Shown here: positions 34,714-42,662 of the stretch, in pieces
Position numbering within the stretch: position 1 is the stretch's first letter
Layout: each line of letters opens with the position of its first letter
Assembly (NCBI GenBank): GCA_965230565.1
Contig: CBDDLH010000003.1
Coordinates: 434,001-498,000, forward strand
Length of the DNA: 64,000 nucleotides
Direction of reading: 5' to 3'
From: BCD1 sp965230565
Lineage (GTDB): Bacteria > Bacteroidota > Bacteroidia > Chitinophagales > Saprospiraceae
Position numbers and translations under genes: made by a program
Notes under the pieces: generated by a model
The model's database searches: none
Told to the model about the DNA's origin: nothing
Seen by the model: only the letters and a program-made list of their open reading frames with translations

Positions 34714-34825
34714 ACGGCAAATATAAAAGCCTTTTGGCAAGGTTCATTACTTTTTGCAAAACTGTTTAACTTTAAGGTTCCAGATTTGTTAGGATGCTAA
34801 ACAGACTCAAACAAATTACCCAAAC

Positions 34826-35233
34826 ATGAAAGTTTCCGTTTTCAGAAAGGCACATTTCAACGCAGCACACAGGCTTTATAATCCCAATTGGTCTGATAAA
34901 AAGAACCAGGAAGTATTTGGCCTCTGCAATAACGCCAATTACCATGGTCACAATTATGAATTGGAAGTAAAAGTTACCGGCGAAGTTGATCCGGACACAG
35001 GATATGTGATCGACATGAAAATTTTAAAAGATCTGATCTACCAGGAGATCGAATTGCGGTTTGATCATAAAAACCTCAACCTGGATACGGAAGAATTCAA
35101 AAATCTGATACCCTCTGCTGAAAATATCTGTTATGTAATCTGGAAAATCCTACGCGAAAAACTCCCGGAGAAGTTCGATCTCAAAATCAGGCTGTATGAA
35201 ACACCAAGAAATTTTGTGGAATATCCGGCCTAA
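34826..35233 (+). CDS. queD: 6-carboxy-tetrahydropterin synthase / 6-pyruvoyl-tetrahydropterin synthase homologue
   Basis: A 135-residue T-fold enzyme acting on dihydroneopterin triphosphate, either for queuosine (QueD) or tetrahydropterin synthesis. Zinc ligands are His15 (AAHR), His40 and His42 (YHGHNY). The catalytic Cys34 is spaced CNNANYHGH as in QueD/PTPS. The substrate-anchoring Glu is in YETPRNFVEY. No other queuosine gene is nearby, so the pathway cannot be decided here. Confidence 0.9.
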   Translation: MKVSVFRKAHFNAAHRLYNPNWSDKKNQEVFGLCNNANYHGHNYELEVKVTGEVDPDTGYVIDMKILKDLIYQEIELRFDHKNLNLDTEEFKNLIPSAENICYVIWKILREKLPEKFDLKIRLYETPRNFVEYPA

Positions 35234-35294
35234 ACCAGGTATGGAGCTTCGTGACATCCGCGAGCACGCAGTGCCAGGGCCAGCAACTAGATTA

Positions 35295-36014
35295 TCACGC
35301 CTTAGGCATACGCTTCAACAATCTCACCGTTTTCAGTGTCTTGCCTGTAGCATCTGACATTTCAACCAGATAAAGGCCATCCGGAATAGTGCTTATATCA
35401 TATTTTTTGCCCTTTTCTGCAGCAAAAGTTTTTATTCGTTGGCCAATACTATTATAAATGGTTAACTCGTCAACCATTTGATTGGGAGTTAATTCAAAAT
35501 AATCACGAGCGGGGTTGGGAAAAACTTTTACATTACGAATAGTGACTACTTCCTTCAGTTGTCTATGGCTTACATTTATATAAAAAACCATGGTTTCCAA
35601 AACCTTGGTTTGGTCGTTGGCATCAACGATGTCAATGGCGTAGGTCGCTGTACCTGCACGGCCATTTGGATAAATATAGATAGACAAATCAAAGGTCTCT
35701 TCAGGTTGGAGCAATAATGGCATCACATAGTCATTGTCGGTATAACCATTTTCATCAGCCAGATAGTAGTTATCGCGATCAGATATCTCTGCCTGCCACT
35801 CAAAAGGCTGATCCCATAAGGTCTGTCGCCATTTTATTTCAATGGGAGCATTGGTGGTGTTCGATACTTTACCGGGCAATTCGAGCTCTGCACTGAAATC
35901 TGAAAGGTCAGTAACTACATGCTGTTCCACAATTTCAGGGGTAGCTTTGATCTGTTGAGCAGACAAAGAAAAAGAAAAAACCATAAAAATAAGCGCCGGT
36001 AAAATATATCTCAT
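35295..36014 (-). CDS. Secreted protein with T9SS sorting domain
   Basis: A 239-residue exported protein. Signal peptide 1-19 (...SFSLSAQ). Residues ~35-145 form an Ig-like beta domain (SNTTNAPIEIKWRQTLWDQP, PEETFDLSIYIYPNGRAGTA), and a C-terminal sorting domain follows (VKVFPNPARDYFELTPNQMV ... GLYLVEMSDATGKTLKTVRL). The Ig-like part probably folds as an adhesive or binding module. It lies 75 bp downstream of the Omp28-like gene on the same strand, probably one transcript. Confidence 0.82.
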   Translation of the reverse strand: MRYILPALIFMVFSFSLSAQQIKATPEIVEQHVVTDLSDFSAELELPGKVSNTTNAPIEIKWRQTLWDQPFEWQAEISDRDNYYLADENGYTDNDYVMPLLLQPEETFDLSIYIYPNGRAGTATYAIDIVDANDQTKVLETMVFYINVSHRQLKEVVTIRNVKVFPNPARDYFELTPNQMVDELTIYNSIGQRIKTFAAEKGKKYDISTIPDGLYLVEMSDATGKTLKTVRLLKRMPKA

Positions 36015-36089
36015 AAGCCTTGTTTTTAAGCTGATAGTACCACAAAATTGACATAAAAAAGTCGCAATGTCAACCTGTTTAATAAATCC

Positions 36090-37907
36090 TTAACGCAAAA
36101 GCATCACTTTGCGGGTCAGAACTCCCTGAGGTGCCTGTACTTTCAGAAAATAAACTCCAGTGGGCAAATTGGAGGTTTCAAAAGCTCCTTTATACAGCTC
36201 ATTATGGGTAAAAACCTCTTCTGAAACAATCCTTACCCTTTGGTCTGCAGACACAAGTTCAAAGGAGGCAACTTCCTGAGCTGAAAATTCAAAATACAAA
36301 AGATCTCCAACCGTAACAGGGTTGGGGTAAACCAGGAGATCTTCCTCAACCAAAGGGTCATCCACTGCAGTTATTGGCTGGCCAAATGCAAAAGGCTCAT
36401 TCTTTTCGATTCCAAAATCCCCTCCGGTAAAAATGATATTGCCGTCGGCATCCTGAAGGTAATAAAACCCATAGCCGTACTGACAACACAACCCATCGCC
36501 GTAATCGTCGAGAATCCGGAAATTATAACATCCCCCGCCCGGCAGCTGGATTTGCTCGGAAATGGTCTGATTATCTCCATAGGCACCGGGGTCTGAAGGG
36601 GATCCTGTTTGAGTGCCGCCGCCGTTCTCTCCAACATTTTCATTGCCTCCTGTGGCAATTACCCAGCCATTCTCATCCGTAATTTCCCAAAAGATATCAA
36701 AACCAAAAGCATCTGTTTTTAATTCGAGAAATACAGTTTCCGAAGCACTTGGAGGAGCCATTTGAAAAGCTGTGCTGATTTCATTATTATCATAATCCTC
36801 ATCCCCCTGGTCATTCGGTTGATGAACAGCAACATGAATATAGTTATCCTCCCCAATAATCCCGTCAAAATTAATCCCGGGCAAGGTCATCTCTTCCGTA
36901 TCAAAAGTATTCAGGTAACCAGTCCAATAATAAGTATGGATGTCACCTTCATTAATCCTGTATTCAATTTCCAACGCGGTGAGCGGTTGATTACCATCAT
37001 TTCGGAAAGTAAACTTTGGGGCTATATAATTTCCACAAACAATCTCCGGAGAAGGCAATAATAACGCATTGGCATCATTAGCATTCTGTACCGTAAAGTC
37101 AGGAAAAACGGAAACCCCATTTAAAATTTGCTGATGGGATGCCTCCGTAATAAAGATAACCAACTCCATATTAGGAGAATCAAAAGGCACATCACGATAT
37201 TCAACAGGTAATTGATAAGTAAATGTCCTGGCTTCAAAATGCCCTTGCCCCGAAACATAAACCGGATCACCCCACTGACCGGTAATCATATCTCTCAAAA
37301 GGTGATTGTGTTCATAATTAACACCTTCATTCCCTCCCATTTGCGGACCATAAACACTATTCTGCAATACCGCAACATTGAGGAAGTTGACAGCATTTAC
37401 ATTTGCGGTATAGTAAAATTCGACAAGGATCTCAATTTCATTTGTTTCATAATCCACAGTAGCTTCTGCAGCCAAATTGACTACTGCATTTTGTCCCAGT
37501 ACCTCCTCTACTGCCAAAGGCCAGTAACTTCTGCCTAAAGCGGTGGTTCCGGGATTGCCTTGTTCCCAACCAGGAAATACCTGTCGGTTTACGGTTCCGG
37601 CAGGGTAACCTGCCAAACCAGTTTGATTGGCGTAGGACAAACCGTAGTCAGACCTGAAATCAGGATCTCCAGGTTCAGGATTCGCGTAAAGGCCTTCCTG
37701 TATGTTAATTCGCATAACCTGATCAGGATGATCTGCAAGAATGGATTCAGCAATCACATTTCCTTCAGGGCAATACACACAGTATATACCTCCGTATTCT
37801 TCCAATACGGCCTTTTTATTCTGAGGAGTTGTACTCACAATGGTTTGTGCCCAACCAATCTCCCAGCACCCAAAAAGAAACAGGACTATGGTGACTACTT
37901 TTTTCAT
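36090..37907 (-). CDS. Omp28-related secreted protein with T9SS sorting domain
   Basis: A 605-residue exported protein. Signal peptide 1-20 (...EIGWAQ). The N-terminal Omp28/thioredoxin-like domain has a CxxC (KAVLEEYGGIYCVYCPEGNV) and ADHPDQVMRINIQEG. Middle beta domains (~280-500) include ITDENGWVIATGGNENVGEN and a cysteine pair in DDYGDGLCCQYGYGFYYL. The sorting domain begins LLVYPNPVTVGDLLYFEFSA and ends GVLTRKVMLLR. It may be a surface redox or adhesive protein. The palindrome at 37946 lies just upstream. Confidence 0.85.
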   Translation of the reverse strand: MKKVVTIVLFLFGCWEIGWAQTIVSTTPQNKKAVLEEYGGIYCVYCPEGNVIAESILADHPDQVMRINIQEGLYANPEPGDPDFRSDYGLSYANQTGLAGYPAGTVNRQVFPGWEQGNPGTTALGRSYWPLAVEEVLGQNAVVNLAAEATVDYETNEIEILVEFYYTANVNAVNFLNVAVLQNSVYGPQMGGNEGVNYEHNHLLRDMITGQWGDPVYVSGQGHFEARTFTYQLPVEYRDVPFDSPNMELVIFITEASHQQILNGVSVFPDFTVQNANDANALLLPSPEIVCGNYIAPKFTFRNDGNQPLTALEIEYRINEGDIHTYYWTGYLNTFDTEEMTLPGINFDGIIGEDNYIHVAVHQPNDQGDEDYDNNEISTAFQMAPPSASETVFLELKTDAFGFDIFWEITDENGWVIATGGNENVGENGGGTQTGSPSDPGAYGDNQTISEQIQLPGGGCYNFRILDDYGDGLCCQYGYGFYYLQDADGNIIFTGGDFGIEKNEPFAFGQPITAVDDPLVEEDLLVYPNPVTVGDLLYFEFSAQEVASFELVSADQRVRIVSEEVFTHNELYKGAFETSNLPTGVYFLKVQAPQGVLTRKVMLLR

Positions 37908-37945
37908 TAAAACATTTCAGTTTCTCTTTGCTTGTTGCTTACCTC

Positions 37946-37978
37946 AGAAATACTATTTTTCTAAAAAATAGTATTTCT
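37946..37978. repeat. 33-bp palindrome, copy 2 (AGAAATACTATTTTT family)
   Basis: Identical over all 33 bp to the copy at 6128-6160. It is placed 38 bp upstream of the Omp28-like gene, between TTGCTTGTTGCTTACC and CAATCTGCAACTTGCTTATT word repeats. Confidence 0.95.
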
Positions 37979-38093
37979 ACAATCTGCAACTTGCTTATTG
38001 ACTGTAAATATGCCGAATTTTGGTTGTAATCTGTAATTATTTGGAAAGCAACCCAAAGCTTGGTCTTTCATGCGACCGACCAACCCCGTCTAA

Positions 38094-38111
38094 TTGTCCT
38101 GATTAGGACAA
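38094..38111. promoter_or_regulatory. Palindrome TTGTCCT-GATT-AGGACAA, possible operator
   Basis: Perfect 7-bp arms around a 4-nt spacer, about 110 bp upstream of the FAD oxidoreductase and 190 bp from the Omp28-like gene. There is no U-tract on either side, so it is not a terminator. It may bind a dimeric regulator of the redox genes. The rest of the 315-bp gap holds only the palindrome at 37946. Confidence 0.4.
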
Positions 38112-38222
38112 CTAAGACACTTCTGATGAACCCAATATACTGAGATAGCGTAATAAAGCTTTAGATATGTGCTAAAATACTAACTTTAACACATCATTTA
38201 CTCTGATACATAAACCTGAAAC

Positions 38223-39560
38223 ATGCACATTGCTATCATTGGTAACGGTATAAGCGGCATCACCGCCGCCCGTTTTATTCGCAAACTGAGCGATCACAAA
38301 ATTACCGTTATCTCCGCCGAATCGGATTATTTTTTCTCCAGAACAGCCCTCATGTACATCTATATGGGCCACATGAGGTTAAAAGACACGCAACCCTACG
38401 AACCCTTTTTCTGGAAAAAGAACAGGATCGACCTGCTGAACGCCTACGTTGAAAAGATCAACACAGACAAAAAAGAACTTCAGCTAAAAGGGGCTAACAC
38501 CCTTACCTATGACAAACTGATCATCGCCACTGGGTCAAAGCCCAATAAATTCGGATGGCCCGGTCAGGACCTGAAAAACGTCAATGGTTTATACTCTTTA
38601 CAAGACCTGGAGGCTATGGAAGCCGCAAGTAAAAACCTGGAAAGAGCCGTGATCGTTGGTGGCGGATTGATTGGTCTTGAAATGGCTGAAATGTTCCTGT
38701 CCCGAAATATACCTGTGACCTTCCTCGTCCGTGAGCGAAATTACTGGAATATTGTACTACCGGAAGAAGAATCCAAAATGGTTAGTGACCATATCAGGGA
38801 ACATGGTGTAGATCTTCGTCTTGAGACAGAACTAAAAGAAATTGTGGATGACGGATCCGGAAAAGTTTGCGCTGTTATCACCAACAAAGGTGAAAGGATC
38901 GATTGTGGTTATGTGGGATTGACAGCCGGTGTTAGTCCGAATATCAATTTTCTTGATGGCAGCGGCATTGAAACCCAAAAAGGCATTGTGGTCAATGAAT
39001 TTCTGGAAACCAACATTGCGGATGTATATGCCATTGGCGATTGCTCACAACAAAGCCTTCCCCGACCGGGGCGGCGCCCAATTGAAGCAGTCTGGTATAC
39101 GGGAAGAATGATGGGCGAAACCGTTGCACATACCATCTGTGGAAACAAAACTTCCTACGATCCCGGCATCTGGTTTAATTCTGCCAAATTTATGGATATC
39201 GAATACCAGGTTTACGGAACGGTCGATACTCGTATGCCTGAAAATCATGGTTCCGTTTTCTGGCAACATCCATCCGGGAAAAAGAGTATCCGCATTGTTT
39301 TTGAAAAAGATGGCATGTATGTCATCGGGTTTAACCTTATGGGCGTCCGGTACCGCCATGAAGTTTGTGAAAAATGGATCAAAGAGCAAATCTCTCTGGA
39401 AGAGGTTCTTCAAAACCTTAGCCTTGCCAATTTCGATCCTGAATTTTTTGAAGAGTACGAACGGGAGTTGCTAAACATTTATCAACAACAAACAGGAAAA
39501 AGTCTTAAGCTCAAGCAAAAACGAAGCGCAAGTGCAGTTTTGCAATTTCTGGGGCTTTAA
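38223..39560 (+). CDS. FAD-dependent NAD(P)H oxidoreductase (pyridine nucleotide-disulfide reductase family)
   Basis: A 445-residue flavoprotein of the rubredoxin reductase/NirB-like type. The N-terminal FAD site is IAIIGNGISGITAARFIRKL; the NAD(P)H site is RAVIVGGGLIGLEMAEMFLS; the second FAD motif is TNIADVYAIGDCSQ. There is no redox-active CxxxxC disulfide. The C-terminal ~100 residues include MGVRYRHEVCEKWIKEQISL. The polyferredoxin gene begins 32 bp downstream, so the pair probably passes electrons from NAD(P)H to a membrane Fe-S protein. Confidence 0.88.
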   Translation: MHIAIIGNGISGITAARFIRKLSDHKITVISAESDYFFSRTALMYIYMGHMRLKDTQPYEPFFWKKNRIDLLNAYVEKINTDKKELQLKGANTLTYDKLIIATGSKPNKFGWPGQDLKNVNGLYSLQDLEAMEAASKNLERAVIVGGGLIGLEMAEMFLSRNIPVTFLVRERNYWNIVLPEEESKMVSDHIREHGVDLRLETELKEIVDDGSGKVCAVITNKGERIDCGYVGLTAGVSPNINFLDGSGIETQKGIVVNEFLETNIADVYAIGDCSQQSLPRPGRRPIEAVWYTGRMMGETVAHTICGNKTSYDPGIWFNSAKFMDIEYQVYGTVDTRMPENHGSVFWQHPSGKKSIRIVFEKDGMYVIGFNLMGVRYRHEVCEKWIKEQISLEEVLQNLSLANFDPEFFEEYERELLNIYQQQTGKSLKLKQKRSASAVLQFLGL

Positions 39561-39591
39561 TCCGTACGCTTAATCAAATCAAAAAAAGAAC

Positions 39592-40602
39592 ATGTCTTCA
39601 AATAAAGTCAACAACAGTTTATCCATAGCAACACCACACCCCCAGGGCATGGGTGCAGGTGAGAAAACAGGCATAGCGATGGGAATTTTCGGATTGCTGA
39701 TTCTCTTCATAACTGTGGCCGGCATCAACCTCCCTTCAAAAGCGGCTTTCCTGACAGCTTCCATACTTCTTATGGTTGTTGGAACTGCCATTTATGCTCG
39801 CGCCTTATACTTAAAACACCCCGAAGGGATTAAAAATAACGGCGTCTGGTTTAAATCCATTTCCAACCGTGGACTGATCGGCTGGGTCACCGGAATTTTA
39901 CTAACCGGTTTTTACATCCTTTTATACTGGTTCCCGGAACTACTGGGACTCGGCAAAGACGGCGCTGCCAATACGGGCATTGTTGCTTTTTTCGATCCAT
40001 TGAGTAAATCTTTGAATGGGAATGCTGCCAGCCAATGGTTCGTTTACGGAACCTTGTACACTGTGGCTATTCTGGCGCTTGGTTACAAATTTATTCTAAA
40101 ATACCGCCATAATAAGTATCAGGTAATCCGAACAATTTCGGTAATGTTCTTCCAGTTGGGAATTGCCTTTTTGTTGCCGGAAGTTTTACAGGCGCTCAAT
40201 AAGCCTTATTATAACTTTGCCAACATGTGGCCTCTGAACTATTATTTCTTTGACAGCTGGCACATCAAACAGTTATCGGCCAGTGGCGCATTGGGATTGT
40301 TCATGTTGACATTTGGCATTGCTATGTTCCTGCTGATCTCCCCTATCCTGACCTACTTTTATGGCAAGCGCTGGTACTGCTCATGGGTTTGCGGCTGCGG
40401 TGGGCTGGCAGAAACAGCCGGGGATCCATTTCGACATCTATCCGATAAATCAGTTAGCGCCTGGAAAATCGAACGGTGGATGATTCACCTTGTTCTGGTA
40501 TTTTCAACCATTATGACCGCCGCTGTTTTGTTCAGTTTTTTCCATAGCAGTCAGCAAAAGTATTGGATAACCAAACCTATTTTCTTACGGGAATTGTCGT
40601 AG
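39592..40602 (+). CDS. Membrane polyferredoxin (NapH/NosR/CcoG-like), N-terminal part; probable frameshift
   Basis: A 336-residue membrane protein with about six transmembrane helices (for example IAMGIFGLLILFITVAGINL, LIGWVTGILLTGFYILLYWF). The NapH-type motif YCSWVCGCGG lies near residue 265. The frame ends abruptly after FSFFHSSQQKYWITKPIFLR. The next frame (40563-41180) carries the remaining helices and both ferredoxin clusters. Moving back one base at CAGCAAAAGT (40555-40559) gives a continuous protein of about 530 residues, the length I expect for the family. This is an indel, or possibly -1 frameshifting at A-AAG. Confidence 0.78.
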   Translation: MSSNKVNNSLSIATPHPQGMGAGEKTGIAMGIFGLLILFITVAGINLPSKAAFLTASILLMVVGTAIYARALYLKHPEGIKNNGVWFKSISNRGLIGWVTGILLTGFYILLYWFPELLGLGKDGAANTGIVAFFDPLSKSLNGNAASQWFVYGTLYTVAILALGYKFILKYRHNKYQVIRTISVMFFQLGIAFLLPEVLQALNKPYYNFANMWPLNYYFFDSWHIKQLSASGALGLFMLTFGIAMFLLISPILTYFYGKRWYCSWVCGCGGLAETAGDPFRHLSDKSVSAWKIERWMIHLVLVFSTIMTAAVLFSFFHSSQQKYWITKPIFLRELS

Positions 40603-41180
40603 TGATTTTCGGAGGTATTGCAGCTTTGTTATTGTTGCGCCCGAAATATTTTAAAAACATGGACAAAAAAGCCAGGATCATCACTCTTGCCATTGCTGGG
40701 CTTTTGATCATTGCTGCTGTTGTCATGTTCAGTCTCGACAAGAAAAACTTGTTCTTTATTGATGCAGGCAAGTTGCGTTCGGTTTATGGATTCCTGATCG
40801 GATCAGCTTTTTCAGGGGTAATCGGGGTAGGATTTTACCCGATTATGGGAAGTAGGGTCTGGTGTAGATTTGGATGTCCGATGGCAGCTATTTTAGGATT
40901 ACAACAACGGTTTTTCTCAAGATTCAGAATCACGACCAATGGAGGGCAGTGTATTTCCTGTGGAAACTGTTCCACTTATTGTGAAATGGGCATCGATGTT
41001 CGTGCTTATGCTCAGAAAGGACAGAACATTGTCAGGGCCTCTTGTGTGGGATGTGGAATTTGTTCCGCGGTTTGTCCAAGAGGAGTTTTAAGGCTCGAGA
41101 ACAGTGCTATTGATATCAAGGACAGAACTACTGCACTTAAAACCATTCACATTTCAGAGGATTCGGTGACTTTGTTGTAA
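40563..41180 (+). CDS. Membrane polyferredoxin, C-terminal part with two [4Fe-4S] motifs
   Basis: A 205-residue frame with only a TTG start. Two or three helices (YFLTGIVVVIFGGIAALLLL, IITLAIAGLLIIAAVVMFSL) are followed by the second NapH-like motif VWCRFGCPMAA. Two ferredoxin motifs follow: CISCGNCSTYC and CVGCGICSAVCP, each C-x2-C-x2-C-x3-C and complete. Homologues known to me join this part to the preceding frame. Together with the flavoprotein upstream it would form an NAD(P)H-to-Fe-S electron path at the membrane. Confidence 0.78.
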   Translation: MDNQTYFLTGIVVVIFGGIAALLLLRPKYFKNMDKKARIITLAIAGLLIIAAVVMFSLDKKNLFFIDAGKLRSVYGFLIGSAFSGVIGVGFYPIMGSRVWCRFGCPMAAILGLQQRFFSRFRITTNGGQCISCGNCSTYCEMGIDVRAYAQKGQNIVRASCVGCGICSAVCPRGVLRLENSAIDIKDRTTALKTIHISEDSVTLL

Positions 41181-41184
41181 ATTA

Positions 41185-41286
41185 TTTAACCGCAAGGGGT
41201 GAAAGATTTTCGCACAACACGCAAAGACAAATTTCCTTTTTTATCCTTGTGACCTTTGCGAATTCTTAGCGTTCCTTGCGGTTAAA
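41185..41286. repeat. Inverted pair of CCGCAAGG word repeats forming a long hairpin
   Basis: TTTAACCGCAAGG (41185-41197) and CCTTGCGGTTAAA (41274-41286) are perfect 13-bp inverted arms. Inside, CGCAAAGACAA faces TTGTGACCTTTGCG. Two copies of the same word repeat lie head to head after the polyferredoxin stop codon and could act as a terminator. Confidence 0.8.
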
Positions 41287-41381
41287 CCTAATATTATTAA
41301 ACCTCTCTGTTTTCAAGCTGTTTACAATAGACAAATTCGGTTTATTAAGTAAATATTATTAACAGCGTTATCAATCCACTT

Positions 41382-41414
41382 TTGTTCGATAACCACCATA
41401 AATAATTACCTTTG
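41382..41414 (+). promoter_or_regulatory. Promoter of mqnC: TTG-N22-TACCTTTG, predicted leaderless
   Basis: TTG (41382-41384) is followed after 22 bp by TACCTTTG (41407-41414), an exact -7 box. Only TGTT separates it from the ATG at 41419. Confidence 0.65.
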
Positions 41415-41418
41415 TGTT

Positions 41419-42561
41419 ATGAGAACAGATGATTTATTACACAGAGCACTCAATCTTGAATTCCTTACCGCTGAAGAAGGCGTTTTTCTCTTTGAAAATG
41501 CCTCTACTGCCGAGTTGGCTTATGTCGGTAATGAATTGAGAAAACATCACGTTCCAGGCAATATCGTCACCTGGATCATCGACCGGAATTCCAATACGAC
41601 CAATGTCTGTATTGCGAATTGTAAATTTTGCAACTTCTACCGCAGACCAGGTCACGATGAAGCCTACATCACCTCTATTGAAGAATACAAGCAAAAGATA
41701 GAAGAAACCTTCGCGTTTGGAGGAGAGCAATTGTTGCTTCAGGGTGGACACCACCCTGACCTTGGGCTCGAATATTACACTACGCTCTTCAAACAATTGA
41801 AAGAGCTATACCCTAACTTAAAATTACATGCCCTCGGCCCTCCGGAAATAGCGCACATCGCCAAACTGGAACAGGCTTCCCACACCGAAGTACTGAAAGC
41901 CTTGAAAGAATCAGGACTGGATAGTTTACCAGGAGCAGGAGCTGAGATCCTGAGTGACCGTGTGCGCCGGCTGATCTCCAAGGGGAAATGCGGTGGACAG
42001 GAATGGCTCGACGTAATGAGAGCTGCCCATCAATTACGAATCACCACCTCCGCTACCATGATGTTCGGGCATATTGAAACCAACCTGGAACGCATGCAAC
42101 ATCTGGTTGCTTTAAGAGAAGTTCAGGCAGAAAAACCTGAAGATGCCAAAGGATTCCTCGCTTATATCGGATGGCCATTCCAGGATATGGATACTATTCT
42201 TAAAAAGATCAAACGAGCAAGAAATACGGTGACTGGTAACGAATACGTTCGCATGCTGGCCATGGGAAGAATTATGTTGCCAAATGTTGTCAATCATCAG
42301 GCTTCCTGGCTAACGGTCGGGAAGAAAGTCGGACAGGTTTGCCTGCATTCCGGTGCTAATGATTTTGGTAGTATTATGATCGAGGAGAATGTTGTTTCTG
42401 CTGCAGGAGCTAACCACCGGTTCACGGCCAATGGCATTCAGGATGCTATTCGTGATGCCGGTTTCACGCCAAAACTCAGAAACCAGGAATATGAATTCCG
42501 CGAACTTCCTGATAATATCAAACAACAGGAACTCGACCGTACAACAATTATTGTGGATTAG
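41419..42561 (+). CDS. mqnC: Cyclic dehypoxanthinyl futalosine synthase (radical SAM, menaquinone)
   Basis: A radical SAM enzyme of the futalosine route to menaquinone, converting dehypoxanthine futalosine to its cyclic form. It has 380 residues, normal length. The cluster-binding motif is CIANCKFC (Cys64, 68, 71). Typical segments are QLLLQGGHHPDLGLEYYTTL, LPGAGAEILSDRVRRLIS, GHIETNLERMQHL and DFGSIMIEENVVSAAGANHR. The stop codon TAG overlaps the first base pair of palindrome copy 3. No other mqn gene is in the window. Confidence 0.95.
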   Translation: MRTDDLLHRALNLEFLTAEEGVFLFENASTAELAYVGNELRKHHVPGNIVTWIIDRNSNTTNVCIANCKFCNFYRRPGHDEAYITSIEEYKQKIEETFAFGGEQLLLQGGHHPDLGLEYYTTLFKQLKELYPNLKLHALGPPEIAHIAKLEQASHTEVLKALKESGLDSLPGAGAEILSDRVRRLISKGKCGGQEWLDVMRAAHQLRITTSATMMFGHIETNLERMQHLVALREVQAEKPEDAKGFLAYIGWPFQDMDTILKKIKRARNTVTGNEYVRMLAMGRIMLPNVVNHQASWLTVGKKVGQVCLHSGANDFGSIMIEENVVSAAGANHRFTANGIQDAIRDAGFTPKLRNQEYEFRELPDNIKQQELDRTTIIVD

Positions 42562-42592
42562 AAATACTATTTTTTGAAAAAATAGTATTTCT
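42560..42592. repeat. 33-bp palindrome, copy 3 (AGAAATACTATTTTT family)
   Basis: 16-bp arms around a single G. It starts inside the mqnC stop codon (TAG) and is followed directly by AACCAGAAACC repeats. On either strand the arm ends in TTTTTT, so it could double as a weak terminator. Confidence 0.95.
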
Positions 42593-42594
42593 TC

Positions 42595-42660
42595 CAACCA
42601 GAAACCAGCAACCAGAAACCAGCAACCAGCAACCAGAAACCAGCAACCTGCAACCAGCCA
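42595..42660 (+). repeat. Tandem word repeat AACCAGAAACCAGCAACCAGC
   Basis: Nine or ten consecutive 7-bp phrases AACCAGA or AACCAGC, ending AACCTGCAACCAGCC, fill the gap between palindrome copy 3 and the phosphorylase start. It is the longest array of this family in the window. Confidence 0.92.
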
Positions 42661-42662
42661 AC

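Noticed and set aside
34741..34825. PreQ1 riboswitch upstream of the queD-like gene
   Set aside because: The 85-bp gap shows no hairpin plus A-rich tail of the expected form, only an AT-rich stretch.
38094..38111. Palindrome TTGTCCT-GATT-AGGACAA as a terminator
   Set aside because: No T-run follows on either strand; an operator is more plausible.
42310..42597. Minus-strand frames containing EILFFQKIVFL-like peptides at 42597, 48637 and 6140
   Set aside because: The shared peptide is just the translated palindrome; the frames overlap real genes on the other strand.
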